A program made the position numbers and the translations under genes. Shown one piece after another: positions 42,505-50,529 of a stretch of 64,000 bases of DNA. The stretch lies in contig JBCCDU010000012.1 of assembly GCA_039030715.1 (NCBI GenBank), positions 1 to 64,000 of the forward strand. The letters run 5' to 3'. Source of the DNA: Thermohalobaculum sp039030715 (GTDB lineage Bacteria; Pseudomonadota; Alphaproteobacteria; Rhodobacterales; Rhodobacteraceae). A model generated the notes under the pieces. That model was not told the DNA's origin and searched no databases. It saw only the letters and a program-made list of their open reading frames with translations. Every line of letters begins with the position of its first letter. The first letter of the stretch is position 1.

Positions 42505-42686
42505 CCTTCCGACCCGCAGCGACGCAAGTCACAAACTTCTCGGTTCGATCAGATGATCGCGACCGGTGCAGGTGCCGCCCCCTCCCCAACGGGGAGGGCC
42601 GGGGTGGGGGCGCGACCGGGACGGGCGCCAAAGATAGCGCATGCGGCCTCGGCCGCATTCCGTTTGGCTCGACGGTGCGGCCATGA
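42501..42686 (+). CDS. 61-codon bridging ORF across the repeat between soxD and soxA
   Basis: The ATG overlaps the soxD stop and has a perfect AGGAGG site 7 nt upstream. The frame runs through the repeat copy 2 and ends in a TGA that overlaps the soxA ATG (ATGA, 42683-42686). The product is arginine- and glycine-rich and shows no family. It may be translated only to carry ribosomes to soxA, whose own ATG lacks a good ribosome site. It could equally be an accident of the insertion. Confidence 0.4.
   Translation: MTFRPAATQVTNFSVRSDDRDRCRCRPLPNGEGRGGGATGTGAKDSACGLGRIPFGSTVRP
42575..42668 (-). repeat. Three-hairpin intergenic repeat, copy 2 (inverted)
   Basis: Its reverse complement aligns along its whole length with 40795-40890: GGAATGCGGC...GCCGCAT, TTTGGCGCCCGT, CGGCCCTCCCC and GGGGAGGGGGCG occur in the same order. 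The same hairpins form here, for example GGCCTCGGCC-containing arms and CCCTCCCC/GGGGAGGG. It ends about 15 bp before the soxA start. Confidence 0.8.
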
Positions 42687-45679
42687 GCGGTTATCGCCTG
42701 CCGAGCGGCGGCACCGGCATCGATCGCGCCAAGCCCCTGCGCTTCACCTGGGACGACGAGGCGTGTTTTGGGGTCGAGGGCGACAGCCTGGCCTCGGCAC
42801 TGATGTCTTGCGGCAAGCGTACCGTCGCGCGCGGGTTCAAATACCACCGGCCGAGGGGCATCATGAGCGCAGGGCCGGAGGAGAGCGGCGCCCTGGTCAC
42901 CATCGGCGCGGGCGCCCGGCGCGAGCCGAATGCCAAGGCCCCCTCGGTCGAGCTCTACCAGGGTCTGGAGGCGTTCGGCCAGAACGCCTGGCCCTCGGTC
43001 CGGTTCGATCTCGGCCAGGTCAACGATCTGATGGGCCGGTTCTTCGCCGCCGGTTTCTACTACAAGACCTTCATGGGTCTGGGCCGCGGCACCTGGGAAT
43101 GGATGCAGTTCGAGAAGCTGATCCGCCGCGCCGCAGGCATGGGCACGGCCAGCCACGAGCCGGACCCGGATGCTTATGAATATGTCCATGACTTCTGCGA
43201 CGTGTTGGTCGTGGGCTCCGGCCCTTCGGGCCTGGCGGCGGCGGAGGCCTGCGCGGCCAAGGGCCTGGATGTCATGCTGGTGGAACAGGACTTCCAGCTT
43301 GGCGGCAACCTCCTCTCGACTGCCGAAACCATCGAGGGGAAAAGCCCCGCCGATTGGCGCACGGAACGACTGGAGGCCCTGACTGGCGCCCGTATCCTAC
43401 CGCGCACCACGGCATTCGGGCTCTATGACAGCAATGTCGTCGGACTTTACGAACGGGTCACCGACCATCTGGAGAAACCCGCCGCCAGCCTGCCCCGCGC
43501 GCGCATCCGCGTGGTACGCCCGGGCCGGGTGATCCTCGCCACCGGCGCGTTGGAGCGTCCCATCGCCTTTGGCAACAACGACCGCCCCGGCGTTATGCTG
43601 GCCGGGGCAGCGCAGACTTATGTCAACCGCTATGCCGTGGCGCCGGGCCAATCCGCCATCGTCGCCTGCAACTCCGACAGCGGATACCAGAATGCCATGG
43701 CGTTGGCGGCGGAAGGGGTCGAGACAACCCTGCTCGATGCCCGCGATCTGGTCCATCCGATGCGGGCAGAGGCCGAAGCCGCAGGCATCCGCGTGCTGCA
43801 GGGCACCCTGCCGGTTCGGGCCGAGGGGCGGCGCCATGTCACCGGCCTGACCATAGGCAGGCCCGGCACCCATGGCCATGCCCGCGCCGAACAGATGCTG
43901 GAGACGCAGATCATCGCGGCCTCCGGCGGTTGGTCGCCGGCGATCCATCTGGTCAGTCATCGCGGGGTGAAGCCGGCCTGGAACGACGAGCTCTGCTGTT
44001 TCCTGAGCGGCGAGCCACCCGAAGGTGTGGCCCTGACCGGCATGGCCGCGGGTTGTTTCGCCACGACAGCAGCGCTGGATCACGCCCGCGCCACCGCAGC
44101 GGACGCGATCAAGGTCCTCACGGGCACCAAACCGCGCAGCCCCAAGGCGCCCGCGCCCGCTGGCTGGCAGACACCGATCGAACCGCTTTGGGAGGTCACT
44201 CTGCGCGACCAGAAGCTGAAAAGCTTCATCGACCCACAGCATGATGTCAGCACCGAGGATGTCCGCCTGGCCGCGCGCGAGGGTTACGCCTCGGTCGAGC
44301 ACATGAAACGCTACACCACGCTGGGGATGGCGACCGACCAGGGCAAGATGGGCGGCGTGATCGGCCTCGCGCTGTTGGCGGACGCCCTGGGCCAGACGAT
44401 CCCCGAAACCGGGATCACCACCTTCCGCCCGCCCTATACGCCGATCCCCATCGGCGCGCTTGCGGGCCGAATGAAGGGCCACGGCTGGCGCCCAGTTCGG
44501 CGCACCCCGATGTATGACGTCCACGCAGAAGCAGGGACGAAGTTCTTGGATGTCGGCCTCTGGAAACGTGCCTGGTGGCATCCCGCGCAACCTGGTGAGA
44601 CGCTCGCCAAGGCCTATGTGCGCGAGGCGACCCATGTGCGCGAGCGCGTGGGCATGGTCGATGTCACCACGCTGGGCAAGATTGCCGTGCAGGGGCCCGA
44701 TGCGGGCGAGTTCCTCAACCGCGTCTATGTCAACGGTTTCGGCAAACTGCCGGTCGGCAAATGCCGCTATGGCGTCATGCTGCGCGATGACGGCATGGTT
44801 TATGACGACGGGGTCACCTGGCGCCTGGGCGAGGAAGAATTCCTGATGACCTGCACCACCGCCAACGCGGCGGGGGTGATGGCCTGGCTGGAGGAGCTGT
44901 TACAGACCCGCTGGCCCGATCTGCGGGTCCATGTCGCCTCGACCACCGATCAATGGGCGGGCGTGGCGGTTGCGGGCCCCAAGGCGCGCGAGGCGATCCA
45001 ACCCCTGATCTCCGGCGATTTGTCGAACGAGGCGGTGCCGTTCATGGGGATCCTGCAAACCGATCTGACGGTCGAGGGCGGCACGATCCCGGTGATGGTC
45101 GCCCGGATCAGCTTCTCCGGCGAACAGGCTTTCGAGGTCTATGCCCCCTCCGACTACGGCCCCGCGATGTGGTCGAGCCTTCTGACAGGTGTCGAGGCCG
45201 CCGGCGGGTCGGCCTATGGCGTCGAGGCGCTGGGCGCGCTGCGGATCGAAAAAGGCCATGTGACCGGTGCTGAACTGGACGGTCGGGTCACGCTGGAGGA
45301 TGCGGGGCTCGGCAAGATGGCATCCTCGAAGAAGCCCTTCATCGGAAATGTACTGCGCAAACGCCCGGATCTTGCCCGCGACGACCGCCCGCAACTTGCC
45401 CATTTCACGCCGGTCGATCCGGCGGAGCGGTTCAAAATCGGCGCCGTAGTCTGCGACCCGGCCAAGGTGGAGGGCCATGGCCTCGGCTGGATCACCGGCG
45501 TGACGGTGGCGCCTGCGCTCGGCGGCAAATGGTTGGGGATCGGGTTTGTCGCAGGCGGGCCCGCGGCCTGGGAAGGCAAGACCGTTGTCATCGCAGATCC
45601 GGTGCGTGACAGCGAAGTGCGCGCGCGGGTCGAAAGCCCACACCAATACGATCCAAAGGGAGGGCGGATGCATGGTTGA
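42683..45679 (+). CDS. soxA: Sarcosine oxidase alpha subunit
   Basis: A 998-residue subunit. In order: an N-terminal Fer2_4-like domain (LPSGGTGIDRAKPLRFTWDD...CGKRTVARGFKYHRPRG), a NAD/FAD-type Rossmann domain (DVLVVGSGPSGLAAAEACAAKGLDVMLVEQD), a second dinucleotide fold (ACNSDSGYQNAMALAAEGVETTLLDARD) and a C-terminal GcvT folate domain (GKIAVQGPDAGEFLNRVYVNGFGKLPVGKCRYGVMLRDDGMVYDDG). It passes the methylene unit of sarcosine to THF. ATG 42683 gives the family N-terminus; an upstream in-frame ATG at 42641 falls in the repeat. Stop overlaps soxG by 8 bp. Confidence 0.96.
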   Translation: MSGYRLPSGGTGIDRAKPLRFTWDDEACFGVEGDSLASALMSCGKRTVARGFKYHRPRGIMSAGPEESGALVTIGAGARREPNAKAPSVELYQGLEAFGQNAWPSVRFDLGQVNDLMGRFFAAGFYYKTFMGLGRGTWEWMQFEKLIRRAAGMGTASHEPDPDAYEYVHDFCDVLVVGSGPSGLAAAEACAAKGLDVMLVEQDFQLGGNLLSTAETIEGKSPADWRTERLEALTGARILPRTTAFGLYDSNVVGLYERVTDHLEKPAASLPRARIRVVRPGRVILATGALERPIAFGNNDRPGVMLAGAAQTYVNRYAVAPGQSAIVACNSDSGYQNAMALAAEGVETTLLDARDLVHPMRAEAEAAGIRVLQGTLPVRAEGRRHVTGLTIGRPGTHGHARAEQMLETQIIAASGGWSPAIHLVSHRGVKPAWNDELCCFLSGEPPEGVALTGMAAGCFATTAALDHARATAADAIKVLTGTKPRSPKAPAPAGWQTPIEPLWEVTLRDQKLKSFIDPQHDVSTEDVRLAAREGYASVEHMKRYTTLGMATDQGKMGGVIGLALLADALGQTIPETGITTFRPPYTPIPIGALAGRMKGHGWRPVRRTPMYDVHAEAGTKFLDVGLWKRAWWHPAQPGETLAKAYVREATHVRERVGMVDVTTLGKIAVQGPDAGEFLNRVYVNGFGKLPVGKCRYGVMLRDDGMVYDDGVTWRLGEEEFLMTCTTANAAGVMAWLEELLQTRWPDLRVHVASTTDQWAGVAVAGPKAREAIQPLISGDLSNEAVPFMGILQTDLTVEGGTIPVMVARISFSGEQAFEVYAPSDYGPAMWSSLLTGVEAAGGSAYGVEALGALRIEKGHVTGAELDGRVTLEDAGLGKMASSKKPFIGNVLRKRPDLARDDRPQLAHFTPVDPAERFKIGAVVCDPAKVEGHGLGWITGVTVAPALGGKWLGIGFVAGGPAAWEGKTVVIADPVRDSEVRARVESPHQYDPKGGRMHG

Positions 45680-46217
45680 GCGCATCAGTGCACTGGCCGG
45701 CCAGCAGATCCCCCATAGCTTCGGCACGAACCTGACCCTGTCAGAGCGTCGCGTCGCACATATCTGGCAACTCACCGCCTGGCCGGATCGGCTGCCGGAT
45801 CTGGCCAAGATCGCCGCAAAAGCCGCAGGTGTGAAGAAGGCGCCAGGCCCGCTGCAATCAGCCTTCGGCACCGCATCGCTGCTGCGCACTGAACCGCTGC
45901 GCTGGCTTATGGTCAGCGAAACGGAGCTTGAACCGCTCGCCCTTGGCGCCGCTGGAACACTGCTCGATCTGTCCCATGCCCGTACGGTGATCCGCATCGA
46001 AGGGATCGAGATGCCCGCCCTGATGGCCCGGCAAGTGCCGCTGGATCTGCGCCCCTCGGCGTTTCCGGACGGCAGCGTGGCGACCACCAGCCTGGACCAT
46101 GTGGCCGTGACGCTGCACGGGCGTGAAGGAGGTATCGACCTCTACTGCATGCGCAGCTTCGGACTGGCAGTTTGGGAACACCTGATAGAGAGCGCCGGTC
46201 AGTTTGCGCTTGGCTGA
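45672..46217 (+). CDS. soxG: Sarcosine oxidase gamma subunit
   Basis: A 181-residue protein with a diverged GcvT-like fold: AHIWQLTAWPDRLPDLAKIAAKAAGV, EPLRWLMVSETE, LLDLSHARTVIRIEG, RQVPLDLRPSAFPDGSVATTSLDHVAVTLH and YCMRSFGLAVWEHL. SoxG is the least conserved SoxABDG subunit; place and motifs together secure it. It is last in the operon and starts inside the soxA 3' end. Confidence 0.92.
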   Translation: MVERISALAGQQIPHSFGTNLTLSERRVAHIWQLTAWPDRLPDLAKIAAKAAGVKKAPGPLQSAFGTASLLRTEPLRWLMVSETELEPLALGAAGTLLDLSHARTVIRIEGIEMPALMARQVPLDLRPSAFPDGSVATTSLDHVAVTLHGREGGIDLYCMRSFGLAVWEHLIESAGQFALG

Positions 46218-46235
46218 AAACGGCGGACGTGGCTG

Positions 46236-46430
46236 CGCGCTCCCATGACAGCGCAGCACTTGCGACTGCCGGTTGCGCAGCCCACCCACCCGCGCGCAGC
46301 CACGCACTTCACCGTGTGGGCAAAGCAGATTGTTTGACCTGTCATCAGGTGCTGTCAGCGCGATGGCGTCGCGCGGGTGGGTGGGTATGACCGAGCTGGC
46401 CCCATGGAGCTGCCCGCGCATGGGAGCGCG
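46236..46430. repeat. Large nested inverted-repeat element after soxG
   Basis: Outer arms CGCGCTCCCATG (46236-46247) and CATGGGAGCGCG (46419-46430) and inner arms CCCACCCACCCGCGC (46281-46295) and its exact complement (46371-46385) are perfect. It fills the 221-bp gap between the convergent soxG and small membrane protein genes. It has no credible ORF, and could be a terminator pair or another dispersed palindromic element. Confidence 0.65.
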
Positions 46431-46438
46431 GCGCCATT

Positions 46439-46771
46439 TCAGATCAGCGTCAGAGTGAAGAACGCCATCGCGAAGCATGCGATCATGCCCAGAAACGCCT
46501 GACGCCACCCCTTCTGGCAGCGGCGGATCAGCGGGTCATCGCGCAACTCTTGCGGTAACCGCCCGATCAGCAGCGGCCCCGCCAGCCCCCGCCGGGCACG
46601 GTCCATATCGTTTGAGATCGCCTTGACCTGGAGGAACCCATGTCGAGCATATTTCGCGAACCGCTCGGGGTAGGTCTGCGCCACATGCTCCGCCGCCGAG
46701 GCAATCGCCGACTTCCCGATGAACATCGCGATCAGCCCGCCGGCGAGCCACAGAAATGCAATGACCTTCAT
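46439..46771 (-). CDS. Small membrane protein of unknown function
   Basis: A 110-residue protein with a membrane segment at each end (about 4-22, IAFLWLAGGLIAMFIGKSA; about 92-110, FLGMIACFAMAFFTLTLI) and a charged middle of about 65 residues. No family recognised. Its ATG overlaps the last 4 bases of lysK (ATGA), so it is translationally coupled to it. Confidence 0.78.
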   Translation of the reverse strand: MKVIAFLWLAGGLIAMFIGKSAIASAAEHVAQTYPERFAKYARHGFLQVKAISNDMDRARRGLAGPLLIGRLPQELRDDPLIRRCQKGWRQAFLGMIACFAMAFFTLTLI

Positions 46772-48348
46772 GCTGCCAGCTTTCCTGCCAGCGCGTCATC
46801 GATCAGGGCCTTGGTTTCCTCAATCCCATAGATCGCGACAAAGCCGCCAAAACGCGGCCCCTGCGAGGCACCCAGCAGCACCTCGTAAAGCGCCTTGAAC
46901 CAATCGCGCAGCGGATCGAAGCCGTGTGCGTTGCCGACTGCGAAAACCAGCTCCTGCAACGCCTCGCCGTCCATGGCACCGCGCCAGGCATCCAGGCGCA
47001 ACCGCAAGTCCCGGATCGCCGTACGTTCCGTATCGCTCGGCGCGCGGTAATTCTTGACCACCTTATCCTTCACATATCGCACCGCATGACCAGCCGCGGC
47101 GTCCAGCGAGGGATGGCTCTCGGGCGTTGCCTTCGGCGCATAGCGGCGGATAAAGCCCCAGAGCACATCCTTGTCCTCGGCGCTCGCGGCGGAGGCCAGA
47201 TTGAGCAGCATCGCATAGGGCACTGCCAGATCGCTCTTCGGCGGATGGCCAGCATGAATATGCCAGGCGGGGTTGGCCAGACGCTTGGCCTGGTCCTGCG
47301 CCGCGAACCCACGCAGATGCTGATGATACTCATCGACGGTCTTTGGAATGATATCCCAATGTAGTCGTTTCGCAGTACGCGGCTTCTGGTACATGAAGAG
47401 GCTCAGGCTCTCCGCACTCGCATAGGTCAGCCATTCCTCGATCGAGAGGCCGTTGCCCTTGCTCTTCGAGATCTTCTGCCCTTCCGCGTCCAGGAACAGC
47501 TCGTAGTTGAAGCCCTCCGGCGCGGGCCGACCCAGCGCGCGGCAGATCTTGGCCGATTGGGTGACGGAGTCGATCAGGTCCTTACCGGACATCTCGTAGT
47601 CGACACCCAGCGCCGCCCAGCGCATCGCCCAGTCGGGCTTCCACTGCATTTTCACATTGCCGCCGGTGACGGGGATTTCGACCCGCTCGCCGTCTGGCTC
47701 CTCATAGACGATAGTGCCTTGCGTGACATTCCGCTCCAGCGTCGGCACCTGCAGCACATAGCCCGATTTCGGGCTGACCGGCAGGAAGGGCGAATACGTA
47801 GCGCGACGTTCCTCGCCCAAGGTCGGCAACATGATTTCAAGGATCTTGTCGAACCGCTCCAGCGCCACCATCAGCATCTCGTCGAACCGGCCCGAGCGGT
47901 AGTATTCGGTCGAGGAAGCAAATTCGTAGTCGAACCCGAACTGGTCCAGAAACGCATTCAGCCGCGCATTGTTGTGGGCGCCAAAGCTGTCATGGGTTCC
48001 GAAGGGATCGGGCACATCCGTCAGCGGGCGGTTGAGATGCTGCGCTAGAAGCTCCTGGTTCGGCACATTGCCCGGAACCTTGCGAAACCCGTCCATATCG
48101 TCGGAGAAACAGATCAGCCGCGTCGGAATATCGCTCAGTACCTCAAAGGCCTGGCGGACCATGGTGGTGCGCGCAACTTCACCGAATGTACCGATATGGG
48201 GCAAGCCCGAGGGGCCATAGCCGGTCTCGAACAGCACGTAACCCTTCTCCGGCGGGGCCTTATCATAGCGTTTGACCAGCTTGCGCGCCTCTTCGAAAGG
48301 CCAGGCCTTCGAGGTCATGGCAGCGTCGCGCAAAGCGGTGTCGGTCAT
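46768..48348 (-). CDS. lysK: Class I lysyl-tRNA synthetase
   Basis: A 526-residue enzyme. The HIGH-type motif is GPSGLPHIGTF (about residues 45-55) and the KMSKS-type motif KISKSKGNG (about 296). Class I LysRS, shared by archaea and many alphaproteobacteria, charges tRNA-Lys and replaces the usual class II enzyme. The ATG has AGGAGG 7 nt upstream, but an upstream CCTCCTAA can pair with it. The small membrane protein gene follows, with a 4-bp overlap. Confidence 0.97.
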   Translation of the reverse strand: MTDTALRDAAMTSKAWPFEEARKLVKRYDKAPPEKGYVLFETGYGPSGLPHIGTFGEVARTTMVRQAFEVLSDIPTRLICFSDDMDGFRKVPGNVPNQELLAQHLNRPLTDVPDPFGTHDSFGAHNNARLNAFLDQFGFDYEFASSTEYYRSGRFDEMLMVALERFDKILEIMLPTLGEERRATYSPFLPVSPKSGYVLQVPTLERNVTQGTIVYEEPDGERVEIPVTGGNVKMQWKPDWAMRWAALGVDYEMSGKDLIDSVTQSAKICRALGRPAPEGFNYELFLDAEGQKISKSKGNGLSIEEWLTYASAESLSLFMYQKPRTAKRLHWDIIPKTVDEYHQHLRGFAAQDQAKRLANPAWHIHAGHPPKSDLAVPYAMLLNLASAASAEDKDVLWGFIRRYAPKATPESHPSLDAAAGHAVRYVKDKVVKNYRAPSDTERTAIRDLRLRLDAWRGAMDGEALQELVFAVGNAHGFDPLRDWFKALYEVLLGASQGPRFGGFVAIYGIEETKALIDDALAGKLAA

Positions 48349-48355
48349 CGCGGAT

Positions 48356-48386
48356 CCTCCTAACGGTCCAGCGGGGTCTTAGGAGG
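48356..48386 (-). promoter_or_regulatory. Hairpin that can hide the lysK ribosome-binding site
   Basis: On the minus strand CCTCCTAA (48386-48379), a 15-nt loop and TTAGGAGG (48363-48356) form a perfect 8-bp stem, extendable by two pairs past one mismatch. The second arm is the lysK Shine-Dalgarno, 7 nt from the ATG, so translation may be limited until the stem opens. Confidence 0.55.
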
Positions 48387-48538
48387 GTCGCCCCCGGGCG
48401 TCAACTCTGACCCCTGCGCCACCCAGATTTCGTTGCCGGGACCGAAATCGGCCCGCTCGCTGCATGGGCGAACGTGACTTGCCGCGCGCGTGCGGCAGCC
48501 CTAGGGTCGCTCGGACCACCTGCTGCATGGAGAGCCCG

Positions 48539-48967
48539 ATGACCACCGACAGCCTCAGCCCCCAGGACGCCCTCGTCAGCGTGATGATCGCCGTCTCGGT
48601 CGCCGATAGCCAGATGACAGAAAGCGAGATGGCGACGATGCACAGTGTGATCGACCATCTGCCGGTCTTTCGCGGATATGACCGCGACCGGATCGGATCG
48701 GTCTCGGCCCTGGTCGAGGATCTCTTCGACGACGATGACGGCATCGACGCACTGGTCGGCCTGGTCGAGCAAGCCCTGCCGGACCATCTGCGAGAGACCG
48801 CCTACGCCATCGCCTGCGATGTGGCTGCCGCTGACGGAATGGTAGCCATGACCGAGCTGAAATTGCTCGAGATCCTGCGCCATGACCTACGCGTGGGTCG
48901 CCTTGCGGCAGCCGCAATCGAAAGAGGTGCCCGGGCACGATACCAGCGCCTGGAACCGCGGGTCTGA
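48539..48967 (+). CDS. TerB-fold protein
   Basis: A 142-residue all-helical acidic protein with the TerB pattern: LVSVMIAVSVADSQMTESEMATMHSVIDHLP near the start and DVAAADGMVAMTELKLLEILRHDLRV in the second half; each half has the Asp-containing metal-binding loop typical of the fold. TerB relatives bind divalent metal at membranes; a tellurite role is not implied because no other ter gene is present. ATG 48539 follows GGAGAG; an ATG four codons upstream is possible. Confidence 0.85.
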   Translation: MTTDSLSPQDALVSVMIAVSVADSQMTESEMATMHSVIDHLPVFRGYDRDRIGSVSALVEDLFDDDDGIDALVGLVEQALPDHLRETAYAIACDVAAADGMVAMTELKLLEILRHDLRVGRLAAAAIERGARARYQRLEPRV

Positions 48968-49209
48968 GGAGAAACCAGCTTCCTGCGCACTACCCACTTC
49001 AGTGCCAGAATAACCGCCTATCATCAAAACGAAGTATCAGAGGTCAGCATCTAAAGGACAGAATTGGAGTTGTCAGCAAAGCCATCCAGGCGGCACAACT
49101 CCGCAATGCTCTCCTAGCCCTTCAGACCGCCTGCACTGCCCCTGAAAGCTGGATCGTTTGTAGCACGAGTTTCCGCTAGTTTCCCTTGCTGGGAGAGGAG
49201 CAGCCTAGC

Positions 49210-49345
49210 ATGAAAGCATCGCAGTTCATGGAGGCGCAAAAACGGCAGCGCAAAAGGCGCTCATCATAAAGCAAGGCACGCCGGTCGCGGAGATCTGTCG
49301 GAAGTCGTTCATCGGTCAGGCGACAGTTCCGCAATGGTGTCCTCC
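49210..49345 (+). pseudogene. IS3-type orfA fragment (plus strand), frameshifted
   Basis: Begins MKASQFMEAQK and then, in another frame, reads KALIIKQGTPVAEICRKS, the HTH opening of IS3-type OrfA proteins. The frame is broken by a 14-bp duplication (GCGCAAAA at 49234 and 49248). The reading ends near 49345 without the rest of the transposase. An upstream TGTAGCACGAGTTTC stretch (from about 49159) resembles an IS3 end. Confidence 0.7.
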
Positions 49346-49452
49346 CCCTTCAGGCCGTCCAATACGACCCGGATCTTCTCTTCGGCTGAGTACTGCCTGC
49401 GTGTGGCACGGCGGATGTCTTTGACGACCTTATCGTCATGGCTCTTTAGCAT
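49309..49452 (-). pseudogene. IS3-type orfA fragment (minus strand), truncated
   Basis: A 47-residue reading that begins MLKSHDDKVVKDIRRATRR and continues QYSAEEKIRVVLDGLKGEDTIAEL. This is the conserved N-terminus of another IS3-group OrfA, cut off after the first helix. It abuts the plus-strand fragment in opposite orientation, so two different elements have been joined and deleted. Confidence 0.7.
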
Positions 49453-49510
49453 TCACGCTCTCTGTCTCATCTCCACTCCTCGGCGGGTACGATGTGCCAG
49501 AAATCCTCCC

Positions 49511-49882
49511 TTAGCAAATCATCCTAAACTGTCCCACGAGCGCTAATGTCAGACAGTCCACTGTGGCCCCCATCTCGAACTCGGGTCCTGCGGTGAGTTC
49601 CAGCGCATCGATCTGAGCGAGATCGATCCGGTAAACGACGGTGAACCCGTTCTTGCATCCACGCGCGCCGGTCTCGACCAGGATACCTTCCTTCAGGAAG
49701 TCCCGGATCGTTCGCTTGACTATGGTCTCGCCCAACTCCGTATGCCGCTGGATCGTCCCCTTCGAGCACCAGATACCCGACCCGTCATCAGACGCCTTGT
49801 CCGCCAGAAACATGATGATCTGCTTGCGGGGGGCGCTTCCAAACTTCCGTTCGGCACACGCATTCGCAACCCACCAGCTCAT
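49511..49882 (-). CDS. Helix-turn-helix protein, probably C-terminally truncated
   Basis: A 123-residue reading. Residues 1-75 form a winged HTH of a type common on Rhodobacteraceae mobile elements (MSWWVANACAERKFGSAPRKQIIMFLADKASDDGSGIWCSKGTIQRHTELGETIVKRTIRDFLKEGILVETG). After about residue 108 the sequence stops resembling anything and ends LALVGQFRMIC, beside IS debris; relatives I recall are longer. It may be a remnant of a phage or plasmid replication/regulatory gene. Base composition is lower in GC than neighbours. Confidence 0.65.
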   Translation of the reverse strand: MSWWVANACAERKFGSAPRKQIIMFLADKASDDGSGIWCSKGTIQRHTELGETIVKRTIRDFLKEGILVETGARGCKNGFTVVYRIDLAQIDALELTAGPEFEMGATVDCLTLALVGQFRMIC

Positions 49883-50037
49883 GAGAGCGCCACCAACGCC
49901 GCACGGACTTGCGAGTTTTGTACAGGTTTTGTGCGAGACTTCGGTCGTTTTCGGAAAATTCGATGGAAGACGAAACGAACATTTCTGCGTGCTTCTGCAG
50001 AAGCCTTTGCGAATAAGCCATATTTTTCAGGTAGATC

Positions 50038-50114
50038 TGGCGACCCCGGCAGGACTTGAACCTGCAACCTATCCCTTAGGAGGGGATTGCTCTATCCAGT
50101 TGAGCCACGGGGCC
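50038..50114 (-). tRNA. tRNA-Arg (anticodon CCT)
   Basis: A complete 77-nt cloverleaf on the minus strand: acceptor GGCCCCG/CGGGGTC with one G-T pair, D arm GCTC/GAGC, anticodon stem ATCCC/GGGAT with loop CTCCTAA (anticodon CCT, reads AGG), T arm GCAGG-TTCAAGT-CCTGC, discriminator G and encoded CCA. The mobile-element remnants lie off its 3' end. Confidence 0.97.
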
Positions 50115-50230
50115 TTGGGCAGACTTCTCCCGCGTCGGACAAACTGCGTCAAGGGGTTGCGGGCGCGCCACATTGCATCGCGTGCGCAACACTCCCATAT
50201 TAAATTGACTAACGAGATGAGGCGAACCAA

Positions 50231-50479
50231 ATGCAGACCCGTGGCAAGTTCTTCGACGATATGAGCCAACTGATGACCAACGCAGCTGGTATGGCCCAGG
50301 GCGTAAAGTCCGAGGCTGAAACGGCAATGCGCAGCTGGTTCGAACGCTTCGTCGCCGACAGCAACCTGGTCACACGCGAGGAGTTCGAGGCGGTGCGCGA
50401 GATGGCAATTCTGGCGCGCGAGGAGAACGAAGCCCTGCGTGCGCGGATCGACGCGCTGGAAGCCAAGAAGAAATCCTGA
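50231..50479 (+). CDS. ubiK: Ubiquinone biosynthesis accessory factor UbiK
   Basis: An 82-residue member of the BMFP/YqiC (DUF526) family: FFDDMSQLMTNAAGMAQGVKSEAETAMRSWFERFVADSNLVTREEFEAVREMA and a coiled-coil tail (AREENEALRARIDALEAK). The factor helps the Ubi complex make ubiquinone at the membrane in E. coli. The C-terminal coiled coil makes trimers. A clean terminator follows 24 bp after the stop. Confidence 0.92.
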   Translation: MQTRGKFFDDMSQLMTNAAGMAQGVKSEAETAMRSWFERFVADSNLVTREEFEAVREMAILAREENEALRARIDALEAKKKS

Positions 50480-50503
50480 CCCCTTTCCCGTTGCCCGTTT
50501 GCT

Positions 50504-50529
50504 GAGCCGCCCCTGAAGGCGGCTCTTTT
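50504..50529 (+). terminator. Rho-independent terminator after ubiK
   Basis: GAGCCGCC, a 6-nt loop, GGCGGCTC, then TTTT: an 8-bp perfect stem with a U-tract, the clearest terminator in the window. Confidence 0.9.

Noticed and set aside
48539..48967. Tellurite resistance
   Set aside because: TerB-fold alone does not indicate tellurite resistance; no terC, terD or other ter genes are present.
49334..49546. A 70-codon plus-strand frame in the IS debris
   Set aside because: It is antisense to the minus-strand orfA fragment, which gives the meaningful translation.
48968..50037. A duplicated tRNA 3' end marking the far edge of the lost island
   Set aside because: I looked for a second copy of the T-arm/CCA segment on the lysK side and found none, so attachment sites are not claimed.
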